The position numbers were made by a program, and so were the translations under genes. Of a stretch of 64,000 nt of DNA, positions 55,722 to 64,000 are shown in pieces. The stretch comes from Diaminobutyricimonas aerilata (lineage in GTDB: Bacteria; Actinomycetota; Actinomycetes; Actinomycetales; Microbacteriaceae), in the NCBI RefSeq assembly GCF_002797715.1, contig NZ_PGFF01000001.1, positions 2,751,304 to 2,815,303 of the forward strand, written 5' to 3'. The notes below the pieces were generated by a model. The model ran no database searches. It worked only from the letters and a program-made list of their open reading frames with translations, and was not told the origin of the DNA. The number at the start of each line of letters is the position of its first letter. The first letter of the stretch is position 1.

Positions 55722-57515
55722 ATGCCGCTGCTGTCGCGCCTCGCCGCCCTGCTCCTGTTGATCTCCGCCCTCGTCGCCGCGCCGGTCGCGGCGTCCGCCG
55801 TCGTCTCCACCGGACACGGGCACGGCCACCTCTGGAGCCGCGACGGCGCCTCGTGGCTGGGCTCGTACCGCCTCGCCGACGGGCGACTCGGCTTCTGCCT
55901 CCAGGTGGATCGGCCCGTGCCCACCGGGCACGACTACACCGTCGGCGAGCAGCTGCTCGAGGCGTTGACCCCGGACGACGCGGCGCGGCTCGCCTGGATC
56001 TCACGCGCCCACGCGGGCTCGGCCGACGCCGACACTGCGGCCGCGGGACAGCTCGCGACGTGGACGCTCACCGGGCTCGGCGGGCGGTCGCCGGAGTGGT
56101 ACGCGGCTCGGGCGAACGGGTCCGCCTCGCGGGTGGCGCAACTCGCCCGCGACCTGCTCGCCGCGGCGTCCGCGCCGGGCGGCGCGTCCCGCGGCGCCTC
56201 CGCCACGCTCACCCTCGACCTCCGCCCCGACGGCACCGGCACGGTGCGGTCGGACCTGCTCGTCGACTGGGTCGCCACCGGGTCCACACCCGCAGCGCCC
56301 GCCACGGCGACGGGCACGGTGACGCTCACCGGTGCCGTGTTCGCCGACGGCACGGCGAGCGCCGCCGTGCCGAACGGCTCGACCGTGGAGGTGCGCGCCA
56401 TCGGATCCCCCGCCGTCCACGAGGTCTCGGCGGAGGTCGCCTACACGGGACTGCCGTTCGGCGCCGCGGTGACCGTCGCGAGAAGCGCCACCGGATCGCA
56501 GGACCTCATCGTGGTCAACGAGACGAGCGCGCACGCGTCCGCCCGATCGAGCGCCTCCGTCGTCTCGTCCCTGCCGTTCCAACCGCGCGTGCAGACGCAG
56601 ACGAGCGCCGCGACGGCCGAGGCCGGGGCGCTCGTGCACGACGTGCTCGAGGTGACGGCGCTACCCGGCGACGGGCTGTCCGACGGATGGGGCGTGTACG
56701 AGGCCGCCGACGGCACGCGCGCCCCGGTGCCCGTCACGGTGCGCAGCACGCTGCTCGGCCCCTTCCCGGCCCCGCCCGTGCACGCCGCGCAGGCGCCGCC
56801 CGGCGCGCCGGTCGCGTGCGAGGTGGCGACGGAGATCGGCGCGGGGCCCGGTCGGTACACGACACCGGCTTGCGCGCTCCCCGCGACCGGGTACTTCGTC
56901 TGGGTCGAGCGCATCTCCCCCGACGACACCCCACCGGACCGCGGGCGCGACCGCGTGCGCCCGTGGGTGTCGGAGTTCGCCGTCGCGAGCGAGATCACCT
57001 TCGTGCCCTTCCCTCCGCGCATCGCGACCGTCGCGACGGCGGCACGCGTCGAGCCGGGCGGGTGCGTGGCCGACCACCTCGACGTCACCGGGCTGAACCC
57101 GGCGGCCGGAGCACTCGAGGTGACGAGCATCCTGCTCGGCCCGTTCACCGAGCCGCCGACGGTGGGCGCCGAACTCGCCGCCGCGGCACCCGAAGCCGGT
57201 CGCGTGTCGACGAGCGTCACCGCGGACGGTCGGCACACGACGACGTGCATCCCGGTGCCGCACCCCGGCCATTACGTCTTCGTCTACGAGTCGCCCGGCG
57301 TGACCGATGCGGCCGGCACGACGATCGTGCCGCCGTTCGCCGACCGCCGCGTCCACGCGAGCGAGACCGTGCTCGTCGCCGAGGCCGCTCCGACGCTCGC
57401 CGTGACCGGTCCGCTCGCGACCGGAGCCGTGCTCGCCCTCGCCGCATCCCTGCTCGCGACGGGAACGGGTGTCGTCTCCCTCGGCCGCGCCCGCCGTGCA
57501 GCGCGGGCGGGTTAG
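55722..57515 (+). CDS. LAVTG-anchored surface protein with a probable thioester domain
   Basis: A 597-residue secreted protein. After a signal peptide (about 1-26) comes a domain with GFCLQ (C59) and AGQLATW (Q110), the Cys and Gln pattern of thioester domains that let Gram-positive adhesins bond covalently to host or surface amines. The middle is beta-rich with two repeated LGPF modules (STLLGPFPAPP, SILLGPFTEPP). The C-terminus has LAVTG, a membrane helix and basic residues, as in the giant surface protein. AGGAG-type signal is not obvious before the ATG. Confidence 0.8.
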   Translation: MPLLSRLAALLLLISALVAAPVAASAVVSTGHGHGHLWSRDGASWLGSYRLADGRLGFCLQVDRPVPTGHDYTVGEQLLEALTPDDAARLAWISRAHAGSADADTAAAGQLATWTLTGLGGRSPEWYAARANGSASRVAQLARDLLAAASAPGGASRGASATLTLDLRPDGTGTVRSDLLVDWVATGSTPAAPATATGTVTLTGAVFADGTASAAVPNGSTVEVRAIGSPAVHEVSAEVAYTGLPFGAAVTVARSATGSQDLIVVNETSAHASARSSASVVSSLPFQPRVQTQTSAATAEAGALVHDVLEVTALPGDGLSDGWGVYEAADGTRAPVPVTVRSTLLGPFPAPPVHAAQAPPGAPVACEVATEIGAGPGRYTTPACALPATGYFVWVERISPDDTPPDRGRDRVRPWVSEFAVASEITFVPFPPRIATVATAARVEPGGCVADHLDVTGLNPAAGALEVTSILLGPFTEPPTVGAELAAAAPEAGRVSTSVTADGRHTTTCIPVPHPGHYVFVYESPGVTDAAGTTIVPPFADRRVHASETVLVAEAAPTLAVTGPLATGAVLALAASLLATGTGVVSLGRARRAARAG

Positions 57516-57524
57516 AGTGCGCGG

Positions 57525-58268
57525 GTGCGGGCGGATGTGCGACAGGTCGCCGGGGAGGGCATCCTCCTCGCCGGGGGCGGCTGCGCGATCCTGCTGCAGG
57601 TCGCCGACCCGGTGGTCGCGGCCGGGGTCGCTCGGCACAGCGATTTCGCGGAGCGGCCGATGGCCCGCCTGCGCGGCACCCTGCGGTACGTCTACTCGAT
57701 CGTGTTCGGAACGACCGCTGCGGCGGATCGCGCCGCTCGCCATGTCGACCGCGCCCATGCGCCGGTGGCGGGGGCGCGCGACCCGCACCGTCAGTTGTGG
57801 GTCGCTGCGACCCTGTACGACACGGCCATCCGCATCCACTCCCGCGTCTTCGGGCCGCTCGACGAGGCCTCCGCCGACGAGGTGTACCGGGCGTACGCGG
57901 TGCTCGGCACGGCGCTGCAGGTGCCCGCCGAGCTGTGGCCCGCCGATCGCGCCGCGTTCGCCGAGTACTGGCGCGCCACCCTCGCGACACTGCGGGTCGG
58001 GGATGACGCCCGCCGGATCGCCCGCGACCTGCTCCACCCGCGGAAGGCGCCGCTCTGGTTGAAAGCCGCGATGCCGCTCGCGCGACTCGTCACCGCGGGG
58101 CTCCTTCCCGCCGAGCTGCGCGCCGCGTATGGGCTGCCGTGGTCGGCGCGCCGCGCGCGCCGTTACGAGCGGGCCTTCACCGTCATCACCGCCGTCTACC
58201 GGGGCCTCCCCCGCCCTCTGCGCGAGTGGCCGATGCGGCACTACCTCCCGCGCGCGGACCGGGCCTGA
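57525..58268 (+). CDS. MpaB-like (DUF2236) oxygenase-family protein
   Basis: A 247-residue protein of the MpaB/latex-clearing-protein-like family, with EGILLAGGGCAILLQVADP at its start, RLRGTLRYVYSIVFGT, and RDPHRQLWVAATLYDTAIR in the middle. Relatives are haem-containing oxygenases. It is leaderless in form: TAGAGT, starting with the TAG stop of the surface-protein gene, lies exactly 6 nt before the GTG. Substrate unknown. Confidence 0.82.
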   Translation: MRADVRQVAGEGILLAGGGCAILLQVADPVVAAGVARHSDFAERPMARLRGTLRYVYSIVFGTTAAADRAARHVDRAHAPVAGARDPHRQLWVAATLYDTAIRIHSRVFGPLDEASADEVYRAYAVLGTALQVPAELWPADRAAFAEYWRATLATLRVGDDARRIARDLLHPRKAPLWLKAAMPLARLVTAGLLPAELRAAYGLPWSARRARRYERAFTVITAVYRGLPRPLREWPMRHYLPRADRA

Positions 58269-58342
58269 ATTCCCGCCGTCCCCGGATCGGTCGGCGCTTG
58301 CCGTCGCCCGCCCCGAGTGCGACGCTGATCGTGGAGGATCCC

Positions 58343-59146
58343 ATGGACGCGCTCCCCGCCACCGTCGACGACGCTGCGCTCGCCCGCGCGGTGGAACGGA
58401 ACACGGCCGAGCTGCTGCTGCGCATGGGAGACGTCGGAGGCGGAAGCCGCCGCGACGGCGACGTCGCGTGGACCCTCGGCGGGTCTCCCATCGACTACCA
58501 CAACGCCGTCGTCGGGGCGGCGCTCGACGCCGCCACGGCGCCCGCCGTCATCCTCGAGAGCCGCGAGACGCTCGCCCGCGCCGGGGTTCCCGGCACCTGG
58601 CACGTCGGACCATCGATGCGTCCGACGGATCTTCCCGCCCGCCTCGAGGCTGCGGGGTTCGCACCGGATGGGGAGGAGCCCGGTATGGCGGCGTCGCTCG
58701 ATCGCGAGCTGACCGCCGACCGCACGGACATCGAGTTCGAACGGGTGCACGACCTCGAGACCCTCGGCGAGTGGGTCGATGCGCTCGGCCGAGGCTTCGG
58801 CGAAGGACCCCGCGAAGCCGAGTGGGTGGGCGCGATGTTCGCGCGGCTGGGTCTCGACCGTCCCGACTGGCATCATCTGCTCGCGCGCCGCGACGGTCGC
58901 GTCGTCGGCACCGCCACCGTGCTGCTCGCCGCAGGAGTGGCGGGCGTGTATTTCGTGATGACGATGCCCGAAGCGCGCCGGCAGGGCATCGGCGCCGCGA
59001 TCACGCTCGCGGCGATGCGCGTCGGTCGCGACGCCGGTGCGCACCACGCGGTGCTCACGTCGTCGCCGATGGGTCGCTCCGTCTACGAGTCGGTCGGTTT
59101 CCGCGAGGTGTGCACGATCCGACTGCACACCTGGCGCCCGGCGTGA
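58343..59146 (+). CDS. GNAT-family N-acetyltransferase
   Basis: A 267-residue protein with an N-terminal non-GNAT half (about 1-125) and a C-terminal GNAT domain (about 130-260). The acetyl-CoA loop is MPEARRQGIGAAIT, followed by SPMGRSVYESVGFREVCTI. GGAGG stands 6 nt before the ATG. The N-terminal half may be a degenerate acetyltransferase lobe. Acceptor unknown. Confidence 0.82.
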   Translation: MDALPATVDDAALARAVERNTAELLLRMGDVGGGSRRDGDVAWTLGGSPIDYHNAVVGAALDAATAPAVILESRETLARAGVPGTWHVGPSMRPTDLPARLEAAGFAPDGEEPGMAASLDRELTADRTDIEFERVHDLETLGEWVDALGRGFGEGPREAEWVGAMFARLGLDRPDWHHLLARRDGRVVGTATVLLAAGVAGVYFVMTMPEARRQGIGAAITLAAMRVGRDAGAHHAVLTSSPMGRSVYESVGFREVCTIRLHTWRPA

Positions 59147-59167
59147 CCCGGGCGGACCGATCGGCGG

Positions 59168-61546
59168 CTACAGCTTCTCGATCGGGGCGATCTTGATCAG
59201 CAGCCGCTTGCGTCCGGCCGTGTCGAACAGCACCTCGGCGATCTTCTTCGCGCCCACGCCGGTCACGTCCACCACACGTCCGTCGCCGAAGTCGACGTGC
59301 CGGATGCGGTCGCCCGGTTCGAGCGTCAGGTCGCCGTTGTCGCGCACCTGCCCGGTGACCTTGTTCGCCCACTCCGTCTTCGGCTTGGGGGCTGCCGGCA
59401 TGCCGCCGCCCGACGGCAGCGAGTTGCGGTACGAGAAGCCCTCGCGGCGGGCGTTGAGCGCCCGCGGACGCAGACCGCCGCGGCTCGTCGCGTCGCCGGG
59501 CGACTGCTTCCACTCGATCAGCTGGGGCGGGATCTCCTGCAGGTACCGGCTCGGCATCGCGACCGACACGTCGCCGAACGCGGCGCGTGTCATCGCGAGC
59601 GACAGGTAGAGCCGCTTCTTCGCGCGGGTGATGCCCACGTAGAACAACCGCCGCTCCTCCGCGGGACCGCCCGGCTCGTTCGCCGACATGCGGTGCGGCA
59701 GAAGATCCTCCTCGACACCGGTGATGAACACCGCGTCGTATTCGAGGCCCTTCGCCGTGTGCAGGGTCATGAGCGAGACGGTGCCGCTGGAGTCGTCGAG
59801 CTCGTCCGCCGCCGCGACGAGGGCGACCTCGGTGAGGAAGTCGAGCAGCCGTCCACCGGGGTTGTTGCGCTGGAACTCCTTCGTCACCGCGACGAGCTCG
59901 TCCACGTTCTCGGCGCGCGCCTCGTCCTGCGGGTCGCGCGACGCGCGCAGTGCCTCGACGTAGCCGGTGCGCTGCAGCAGCGTCGTCAGCACGTCCGGCA
60001 CCTGGGTCTTCTCGACCGTCGACCCGACCTCGTCGAGGATCTCGGCGAGCCCGGTGATCGCTCCCGTGACCTTCGGCCCGAGGCCGAGCTCGCCGGCGTG
60101 CCGCATCGCCTCACGCAGCGACTCGTCGCGCGCATCCGCCCACGACTGCAGCGCCGCCTCGGTGGCCGGGCCGATGCCGCGCTTGGGCACGTTCATGATG
60201 CGCCGCAGCGCCATCGGGTCGGCCGGGTTCGCGATGCAGACCAGGTACGCCATGACGTCCTTGATCTCGGCGCGCTCGTAGAACTTCGTGCCGCCGAGCA
60301 CCCGGTACGGGATGGCCGAGCGGATGAAGATCTCCTCGAGCGCTCGCGTCTGTGAGTTGGTGCGGTAGAACACCGCGATGTCCTTGTAGTCCGTGCCGTT
60401 GCGGTGCAGCTCCGTGATCTCGTCGGCCACGAACTGCGCCTCGTCGTGACCGGAGTATCCGGTGTAGCCGACGATCTTCTCGCCCGCGCCGAAGGTCGTG
60501 AAGAGGTTCTTGTCCTTGCGGTCGAAGTTGTTCGAGATGACCGCGTTGGCGGCGTCGAGGATGTTCTGCGTCGACCGGTAGTTCTGCTCGAGCAGGATCA
60601 CCTTGCTGCGCGGGAAGTCCCGCTCGAACTCGACGATGTTGCGGATGTCCGCCCCGCGGAAGGCGTAGATCGACTGGTCGGAGTCGCCCACCACGGTGAG
60701 CGACGACTCGTCGAGCGGGGTCTTCGAGATGCGCAACGGCTGCCCGTCGAAGCCGACCGCGCCCTCGAGCAGCTCCATGTCGGGACGCCGCGTCAGCTCG
60801 CGGATGAGCGCGTACTGGGCGTGGTTGGTGTCCTGGTACTCGTCGACGAGGATGTGGCGGAACCGCCGCTGGTACAGCGCCGCCACCTGGGGGAACGCGC
60901 GGAACAGGTAGACCGTCTGGGCGATCAGGTCGTCGAAGTCGAACGCGTTGGCCCGCTGCAACTCCCGCGTGTACTGGCGGAAGATCTCGAGGAACATCGC
61001 CTCGTTCGGGTCGTTGAAGTTCGCCTGCCGGGCGTAGCTCTCGACGTCGGTGAGCTCGTTCTTGAGGCGCGAGATCTTGTTCGCGGCGCTCGAGACGGTG
61101 TGACCCATCGTGTCGGCGTCGAGCTCCTTGATGATCCGCTTGATGAGCGCGCGACTGTCGGCCGAGTCGTAGATCGTGAAGCTGCGGGTGAAGCCGAAGT
61201 GCTCCGCCTCGCGACGCAGGATGCGCACGCATGCGGAGTGGAAGGTCGAGATCCACATCCCCTCGGCGCGCTGACCGAGCAACTGCTCGACGCGCTCCCG
61301 CATCTCCGCCGCGGCCTTGTTCGTGAAGGTGATCGCGAGGATCTGGCTCGGGTACGCCTCACGGTTCTGGATGAGGCTCGCGATGCGGCGTGTGAGCACG
61401 CTCGTCTTGCCGGAGCCGGCTCCCGCGACGATGAGCAATGCGGGGCCGCGGTACTCGACGGCCTCGCGCTGCTGCGGATTGAGCCCCTCCAGCAGCCGGT
61501 CGCTCGCGTGGGGAGCCGGATCCATGCCGTCGAGAACGTAGGTCAT
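59168..61546 (-). CDS. pcrA: ATP-dependent DNA helicase PcrA/UvrD
   Basis: A 792-residue superfamily 1 helicase. Motifs in order: GLNPQQREAV (Q motif), AGAGSGKTSVL (I), TFTNKAAAEM (Ia), DEYQDTN (II), GDSDQSIYAFRGAD (III), LEQNYRST (IV), LMTLHTAKGLEYD (V) and FYVGITRAKKRLYL (VI). The C-terminal Tudor-like PcrA tail (GDRIRHVDFGDGRVVDVTG) is intact. It removes proteins and RNA polymerase from DNA and works in repair. The ATG at 61546 has TAGGGC just upstream. Confidence 0.96.
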   Translation of the reverse strand: MTYVLDGMDPAPHASDRLLEGLNPQQREAVEYRGPALLIVAGAGSGKTSVLTRRIASLIQNREAYPSQILAITFTNKAAAEMRERVEQLLGQRAEGMWISTFHSACVRILRREAEHFGFTRSFTIYDSADSRALIKRIIKELDADTMGHTVSSAANKISRLKNELTDVESYARQANFNDPNEAMFLEIFRQYTRELQRANAFDFDDLIAQTVYLFRAFPQVAALYQRRFRHILVDEYQDTNHAQYALIRELTRRPDMELLEGAVGFDGQPLRISKTPLDESSLTVVGDSDQSIYAFRGADIRNIVEFERDFPRSKVILLEQNYRSTQNILDAANAVISNNFDRKDKNLFTTFGAGEKIVGYTGYSGHDEAQFVADEITELHRNGTDYKDIAVFYRTNSQTRALEEIFIRSAIPYRVLGGTKFYERAEIKDVMAYLVCIANPADPMALRRIMNVPKRGIGPATEAALQSWADARDESLREAMRHAGELGLGPKVTGAITGLAEILDEVGSTVEKTQVPDVLTTLLQRTGYVEALRASRDPQDEARAENVDELVAVTKEFQRNNPGGRLLDFLTEVALVAAADELDDSSGTVSLMTLHTAKGLEYDAVFITGVEEDLLPHRMSANEPGGPAEERRLFYVGITRAKKRLYLSLAMTRAAFGDVSVAMPSRYLQEIPPQLIEWKQSPGDATSRGGLRPRALNARREGFSYRNSLPSGGGMPAAPKPKTEWANKVTGQVRDNGDLTLEPGDRIRHVDFGDGRVVDVTGVGAKKIAEVLFDTAGRKRLLIKIAPIEKL

Positions 61547-61605
61547 TGCCCTATGAGTGTAGGCGCGCCCTCCGACGCTGGACTTCCGGGATCCGGATGC
61601 GGCGG

Positions 61606-62613
61606 TCAGCCCTCGTCGCGGGCGGCGACCGCGAGGTCGGGCTGGTCGGCGAAGATGCCGTCGACCCCCGTCTCGGCGAGCGCGCGGTACGCCGCGGCCC
61701 AGTCGCCGATGCGTCCGGGGCGCGACCCGATGCGGAGGTTGCGCGGCAGGAACTGGTTCTCGCCCCGGAAGGTCCAGACGAAGGTGCTCAACCCCGCCGA
61801 TCGGGCCCGCTCGATGACGTCGGTCGTGCCGGTCAAGTTTCCCGCCGCATCCGTGCGCAGTACGAGGGAGCGGGAGACGCTCACCCCGTCGACCTCGCCG
61901 GCGAGCTTCTGCAGCCCTGAGTCGGTGAGGTGCGCGGCGTAGCTGCGCGCCCGCGCCCCGTGGGCCGAGACGAGGTCGGGCGGGGCGCCTTGCGATTCGA
62001 CGAGATACACGTAGCGACCGGTCACCCCGCGCTCGCGGATCCGCCCGAGCACCGTCTGCTCGAACGACTCGACGATGAGGTTGTCGTCGGTGGCCCATCC
62101 CTCGACCTCGGCGGCGAACAGTTCGTCGAGCGGCAGCCCGATCGAGGAGAAGTAGGTGGCGTGCTTGATCTCGGCCACCATGGCGACCTGACGGCGCAAC
62201 CGGTCCGCTCCATCGTCGAGGATCTCCATGAGGTCGCGCAGGCGCAGCACACCGTACCGACCGTCGAAGGTCGCACTCGTGCGCCGCAGCTTGGGCAGCC
62301 GTTCGACGGCACGCAGGGTGCGCAGCTCGTCCCACGTGAAGTCCTCGGTGAACCAGCCGGTGATCCGCCGACCATCGATGGTCTTCGTCGTGCGGCGATC
62401 CGCGAACTCGGTGCGTCGCGCGACATCGGTGGTGCCCGAGATCTCGTTCTCGTGCCGCAGCACGAGCACCCCGTCGCGGGTGGCCACGATGTCCGGCTCG
62501 ATGGCGTCGGCGCCGAGGGCGACGGCGAGCTCGTATGCGGCGCGGGTGTGCTCGGGGCGGTATCCGCTGGCTCCACGGTGGGCGATGACGAGCGGATGCG
62601 GCTGGCTGCTCAC
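61606..62613 (-). CDS. Glycerophosphodiester phosphodiesterase
   Basis: A 335-residue GDPD-family enzyme hydrolysing glycerophosphodiesters to glycerol-3-phosphate and an alcohol. The catalytic His is in IAHRGASGYRPEHT, metal residues in EPDIVATRDGVLVLRHE, and EIKHATYF follows. No signal peptide is seen, so it may be cytoplasmic. It lies 59 nt upstream of pcrA on the same strand. Confidence 0.92.
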   Translation of the reverse strand: MSSQPHPLVIAHRGASGYRPEHTRAAYELAVALGADAIEPDIVATRDGVLVLRHENEISGTTDVARRTEFADRRTTKTIDGRRITGWFTEDFTWDELRTLRAVERLPKLRRTSATFDGRYGVLRLRDLMEILDDGADRLRRQVAMVAEIKHATYFSSIGLPLDELFAAEVEGWATDDNLIVESFEQTVLGRIRERGVTGRYVYLVESQGAPPDLVSAHGARARSYAAHLTDSGLQKLAGEVDGVSVSRSLVLRTDAAGNLTGTTDVIERARSAGLSTFVWTFRGENQFLPRNLRIGSRPGRIGDWAAAYRALAETGVDGIFADQPDLAVAARDEG

Positions 62614-62678
62614 GCGGTCACCTTACGGGGCGACGGTGAACGGGAATGCACGGGATGACGGCAATACACTGGTCGACC

Positions 62679-62912
62679 ATGGCCGGGTGCGAGAACTGCG
62701 GTGCGCAACTGGCGCCCGAATGGAAGTTCTGCATCTACTGCGGCGAGCGGGTGGTGCGTGACGTGCCGGGCGCGATCCGGCCCGACGGCGCCGCCCCCGT
62801 ACCGGCCCGTCGGGTGAGCCCGGGGCTCGTCTTCGGCCTCATCATGCTCGGGCTCGGCGTGACGCTCGCGATCGCGGCGGTGCTCATGTTCACCGTCGGG
62901 AACGTCGCCTGA
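62679..62912 (+). CDS. Small zinc-ribbon membrane protein
   Basis: A 77-residue protein with two CxxC pairs (CENC and CIYC) forming a zinc ribbon, and a single C-terminal membrane helix starting about residue 47. It is likely to be nearly leaderless, with TACACT 8 nt before the ATG. Function unknown; it is followed 3 nt later by another membrane protein gene. Confidence 0.8.
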   Translation: MAGCENCGAQLAPEWKFCIYCGERVVRDVPGAIRPDGAAPVPARRVSPGLVFGLIMLGLGVTLAIAAVLMFTVGNVA

Positions 62913-62915
62913 GAC

Positions 62916-63452
62916 ATGGCCGGCTGGAGGGAACCGGCCTCGCGCCTGCCGCTGCGGTGGGGCACCTACCGCGGCCGGTACCTCGCCGGGCTCGTGCTCA
63001 TCGCCGGCGGCATCCTGCATCTGCAGTCGTCGACGACGCATCTGCTGCTGCCGTTGCTCGTGGGCACGACCGCGCACGTGATCGGCTGGTGGATCCTGCC
63101 CGGCCGCGGGGTGCCGCGGCTCATGGTCGTGCTGCCGTGCTGCGTGGCGCAGTGGCTGCTGCTCACCGGGCCGCAGTCCACGTGGGTGCTCGCGGTGCCG
63201 TTCCTCGCCTGGTTGTGGGTGCGCGGTCGGCCGCTCTTGAGCGTGCCGACGGTGCTCATCGTCGTGCTCACGGGCGTGGCGGTGGCGCAGGGGCTGCACG
63301 AGTACTCGTCGATGTGGATCGCGATCTCGATCACGGGCGCCTCGCTCGTCGTCGCGGCGTGGGCCGCGCGATGGATCGCCGTGCGGGTGCCGGTGCGCCT
63401 TCGGCGAACACGGCGCGATCGTCGGTATGACCGGGCGAATCCTCAGCGCTGA
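62916..63452 (+). CDS. Hypothetical membrane protein
   Basis: A 178-residue membrane protein with about five to six predicted helices and a basic, Arg-rich cytoplasmic C-terminus. No family was recognised. It begins 3 nt after the zinc-ribbon gene and is probably co-transcribed with it. Confidence 0.75.
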   Translation: MAGWREPASRLPLRWGTYRGRYLAGLVLIAGGILHLQSSTTHLLLPLLVGTTAHVIGWWILPGRGVPRLMVVLPCCVAQWLLLTGPQSTWVLAVPFLAWLWVRGRPLLSVPTVLIVVLTGVAVAQGLHEYSSMWIAISITGASLVVAAWAARWIAVRVPVRLRRTRRDRRYDRANPQR

Positions 63453-63501
63453 ACCATAGACTGACACCCGAGTTCAGACCGCGATCACACAGAGGAATCA
63501 C

Positions 63502-64000
63502 ATGGCCGGCTCCAACCCCGCATTCTCCAGCTCTCCCGCCTTCAGTTCGAACCCGCAGACGGCGGCGCAGTTGCGCTCCACCGCGCCGCAGATGAGCGCC
63601 GAGCAGCTCGACGAGCTGTACGGTCGCCCGGCGGCGTCGCCGGTCGAGACCGATCGGATGACCTACGAGGACACGATCGTCAAGACGGTCGTCTCGTTCG
63701 CCGTCCTGCTCGCCGGCGCGGCGGTCGGCTGGATCGTCCCGGTGCTCGCGCTGCCCGCGGCCCTCATCGGCTTCGTGCTGGCGCTCGTCAACATCTTCAA
63801 GAAGAAGCCGTCTCCGGCGCTCGTGCTGTCGTACGCGGTGTTCGAGGGCATCTTCGTCGGCGGCATCTCGTACACGTTCTCCCAGATGTACGACGGCATC
63901 GTCACGCAGGCGCTGCTCGGAACCCTCGGTGTCGTGGGCGTCACCCTCGCGCTGTTCGCGAGCGGCAAGGTGCGTGCGAGCAAGCGCGCGACGAAGATCT
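63502..64000 (+). CDS. Bax inhibitor-1/YccA-family membrane protein (cut by window end)
   Basis: The first 166 residues of a Bax-inhibitor-1-like protein. A polar, Ser/Ala/Gln-rich N-terminus (about 1-50) leads to membrane helices beginning TIVKTVVSFAVLL. The segment SPALVLSYAVFEGIFVGGIS is a good family match. AGAGGA lies 5 nt before the ATG and a TAGACT -10 lies near 63457-63462. The bacterial family includes calcium-leak channels and FtsH-linked YccA proteins. Confidence 0.88.
   Translation, partial: MAGSNPAFSSSPAFSSNPQTAAQLRSTAPQMSAEQLDELYGRPAASPVETDRMTYEDTIVKTVVSFAVLLAGAAVGWIVPVLALPAALIGFVLALVNIFKKKPSPALVLSYAVFEGIFVGGISYTFSQMYDGIVTQALLGTLGVVGVTLALFASGKVRASKRATKI

Overview
The window is high-GC DNA from an actinobacterium, most likely a member of the Microbacteriaceae. 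The evidence is the extreme codon bias, many leaderless genes with a -10 hexamer about 6 nt before the start codon, LAxTG-type (class E sortase) surface anchors, a DUF222-HNH (13E12 family) gene, an ECF42/DGPF pair, a DUF6350-purN-purH cluster, and HrcA and HspR heat-shock operators. The genus cannot be told from the sequence. No tRNA, rRNA, CRISPR array, prophage or complete insertion sequence was found, and the region reads as ordinary chromosome.

Layout. 1-8 kb: end of a NarL-type two-component system, then a giant repeat-built surface protein with an LAVTG anchor. 8-12 kb: a membrane acyltransferase, then glyA-folD behind a well-conserved ZTP (pfl) riboswitch. 12-16 kb: a DUF222-HNH gene between REP-like repeats, a frameshifted MORN-like gene, and a DGPF protein with its ECF42 sigma factor. 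16-19 kb: a RIO-family kinase with a possible small-ORF leader, a MerR-thioredoxin pair and an MFS exporter. 19-30 kb: purU, nagA, a divergent G6PDH, and a long leftward GlcNAc operon (ROK repressor, solute-binding lipoprotein, two permeases, NagZ-like hydrolase, ROK kinase, NagB). 30-37 kb: a large secreted subtilase, hsp20 under CIRCE plus HAIR operators, then mdh, icd, a GNAT and an alkyltransferase-like DNA repair protein. 37-42 kb: a heterodimeric ABC exporter with a short leader ORF.

42-52 kb holds purH, purN and DUF6350, then (after a 27-bp-arm inverted repeat) an SRPBCC/DUF4166/DUF4166 unit, the dhaKLM dihydroxyacetone kinase and sucDC. 52-59 kb: a small unknown gene, two divergent SDR dehydrogenases with a GntR/FCD regulator and its operator, a TMEM175-like channel, a second LAVTG surface protein with a likely thioester domain, an MpaB-like protein and a GNAT. 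59-64 kb: pcrA, a glycerophosphodiesterase, two small membrane proteins and the start of a Bax-inhibitor-1-like protein.

How the genes work together. Amino-sugar use is nearly complete: import (ATPase encoded elsewhere), NagZ cleavage, ROK phosphorylation, NagA deacetylation, NagB deamination to fructose 6-phosphate. One-carbon and purine genes (glyA, folD, purU, purN, purH) are spread over three loci, one with a ZTP riboswitch. The TCA genes icd and sucC share a palindromic operator. The clearest unexplained structures are the long inverted repeat at 45.4 kb, the leader ahead of the RIO kinase, the shared TCA palindrome and the leader ORF of the ABC exporter.
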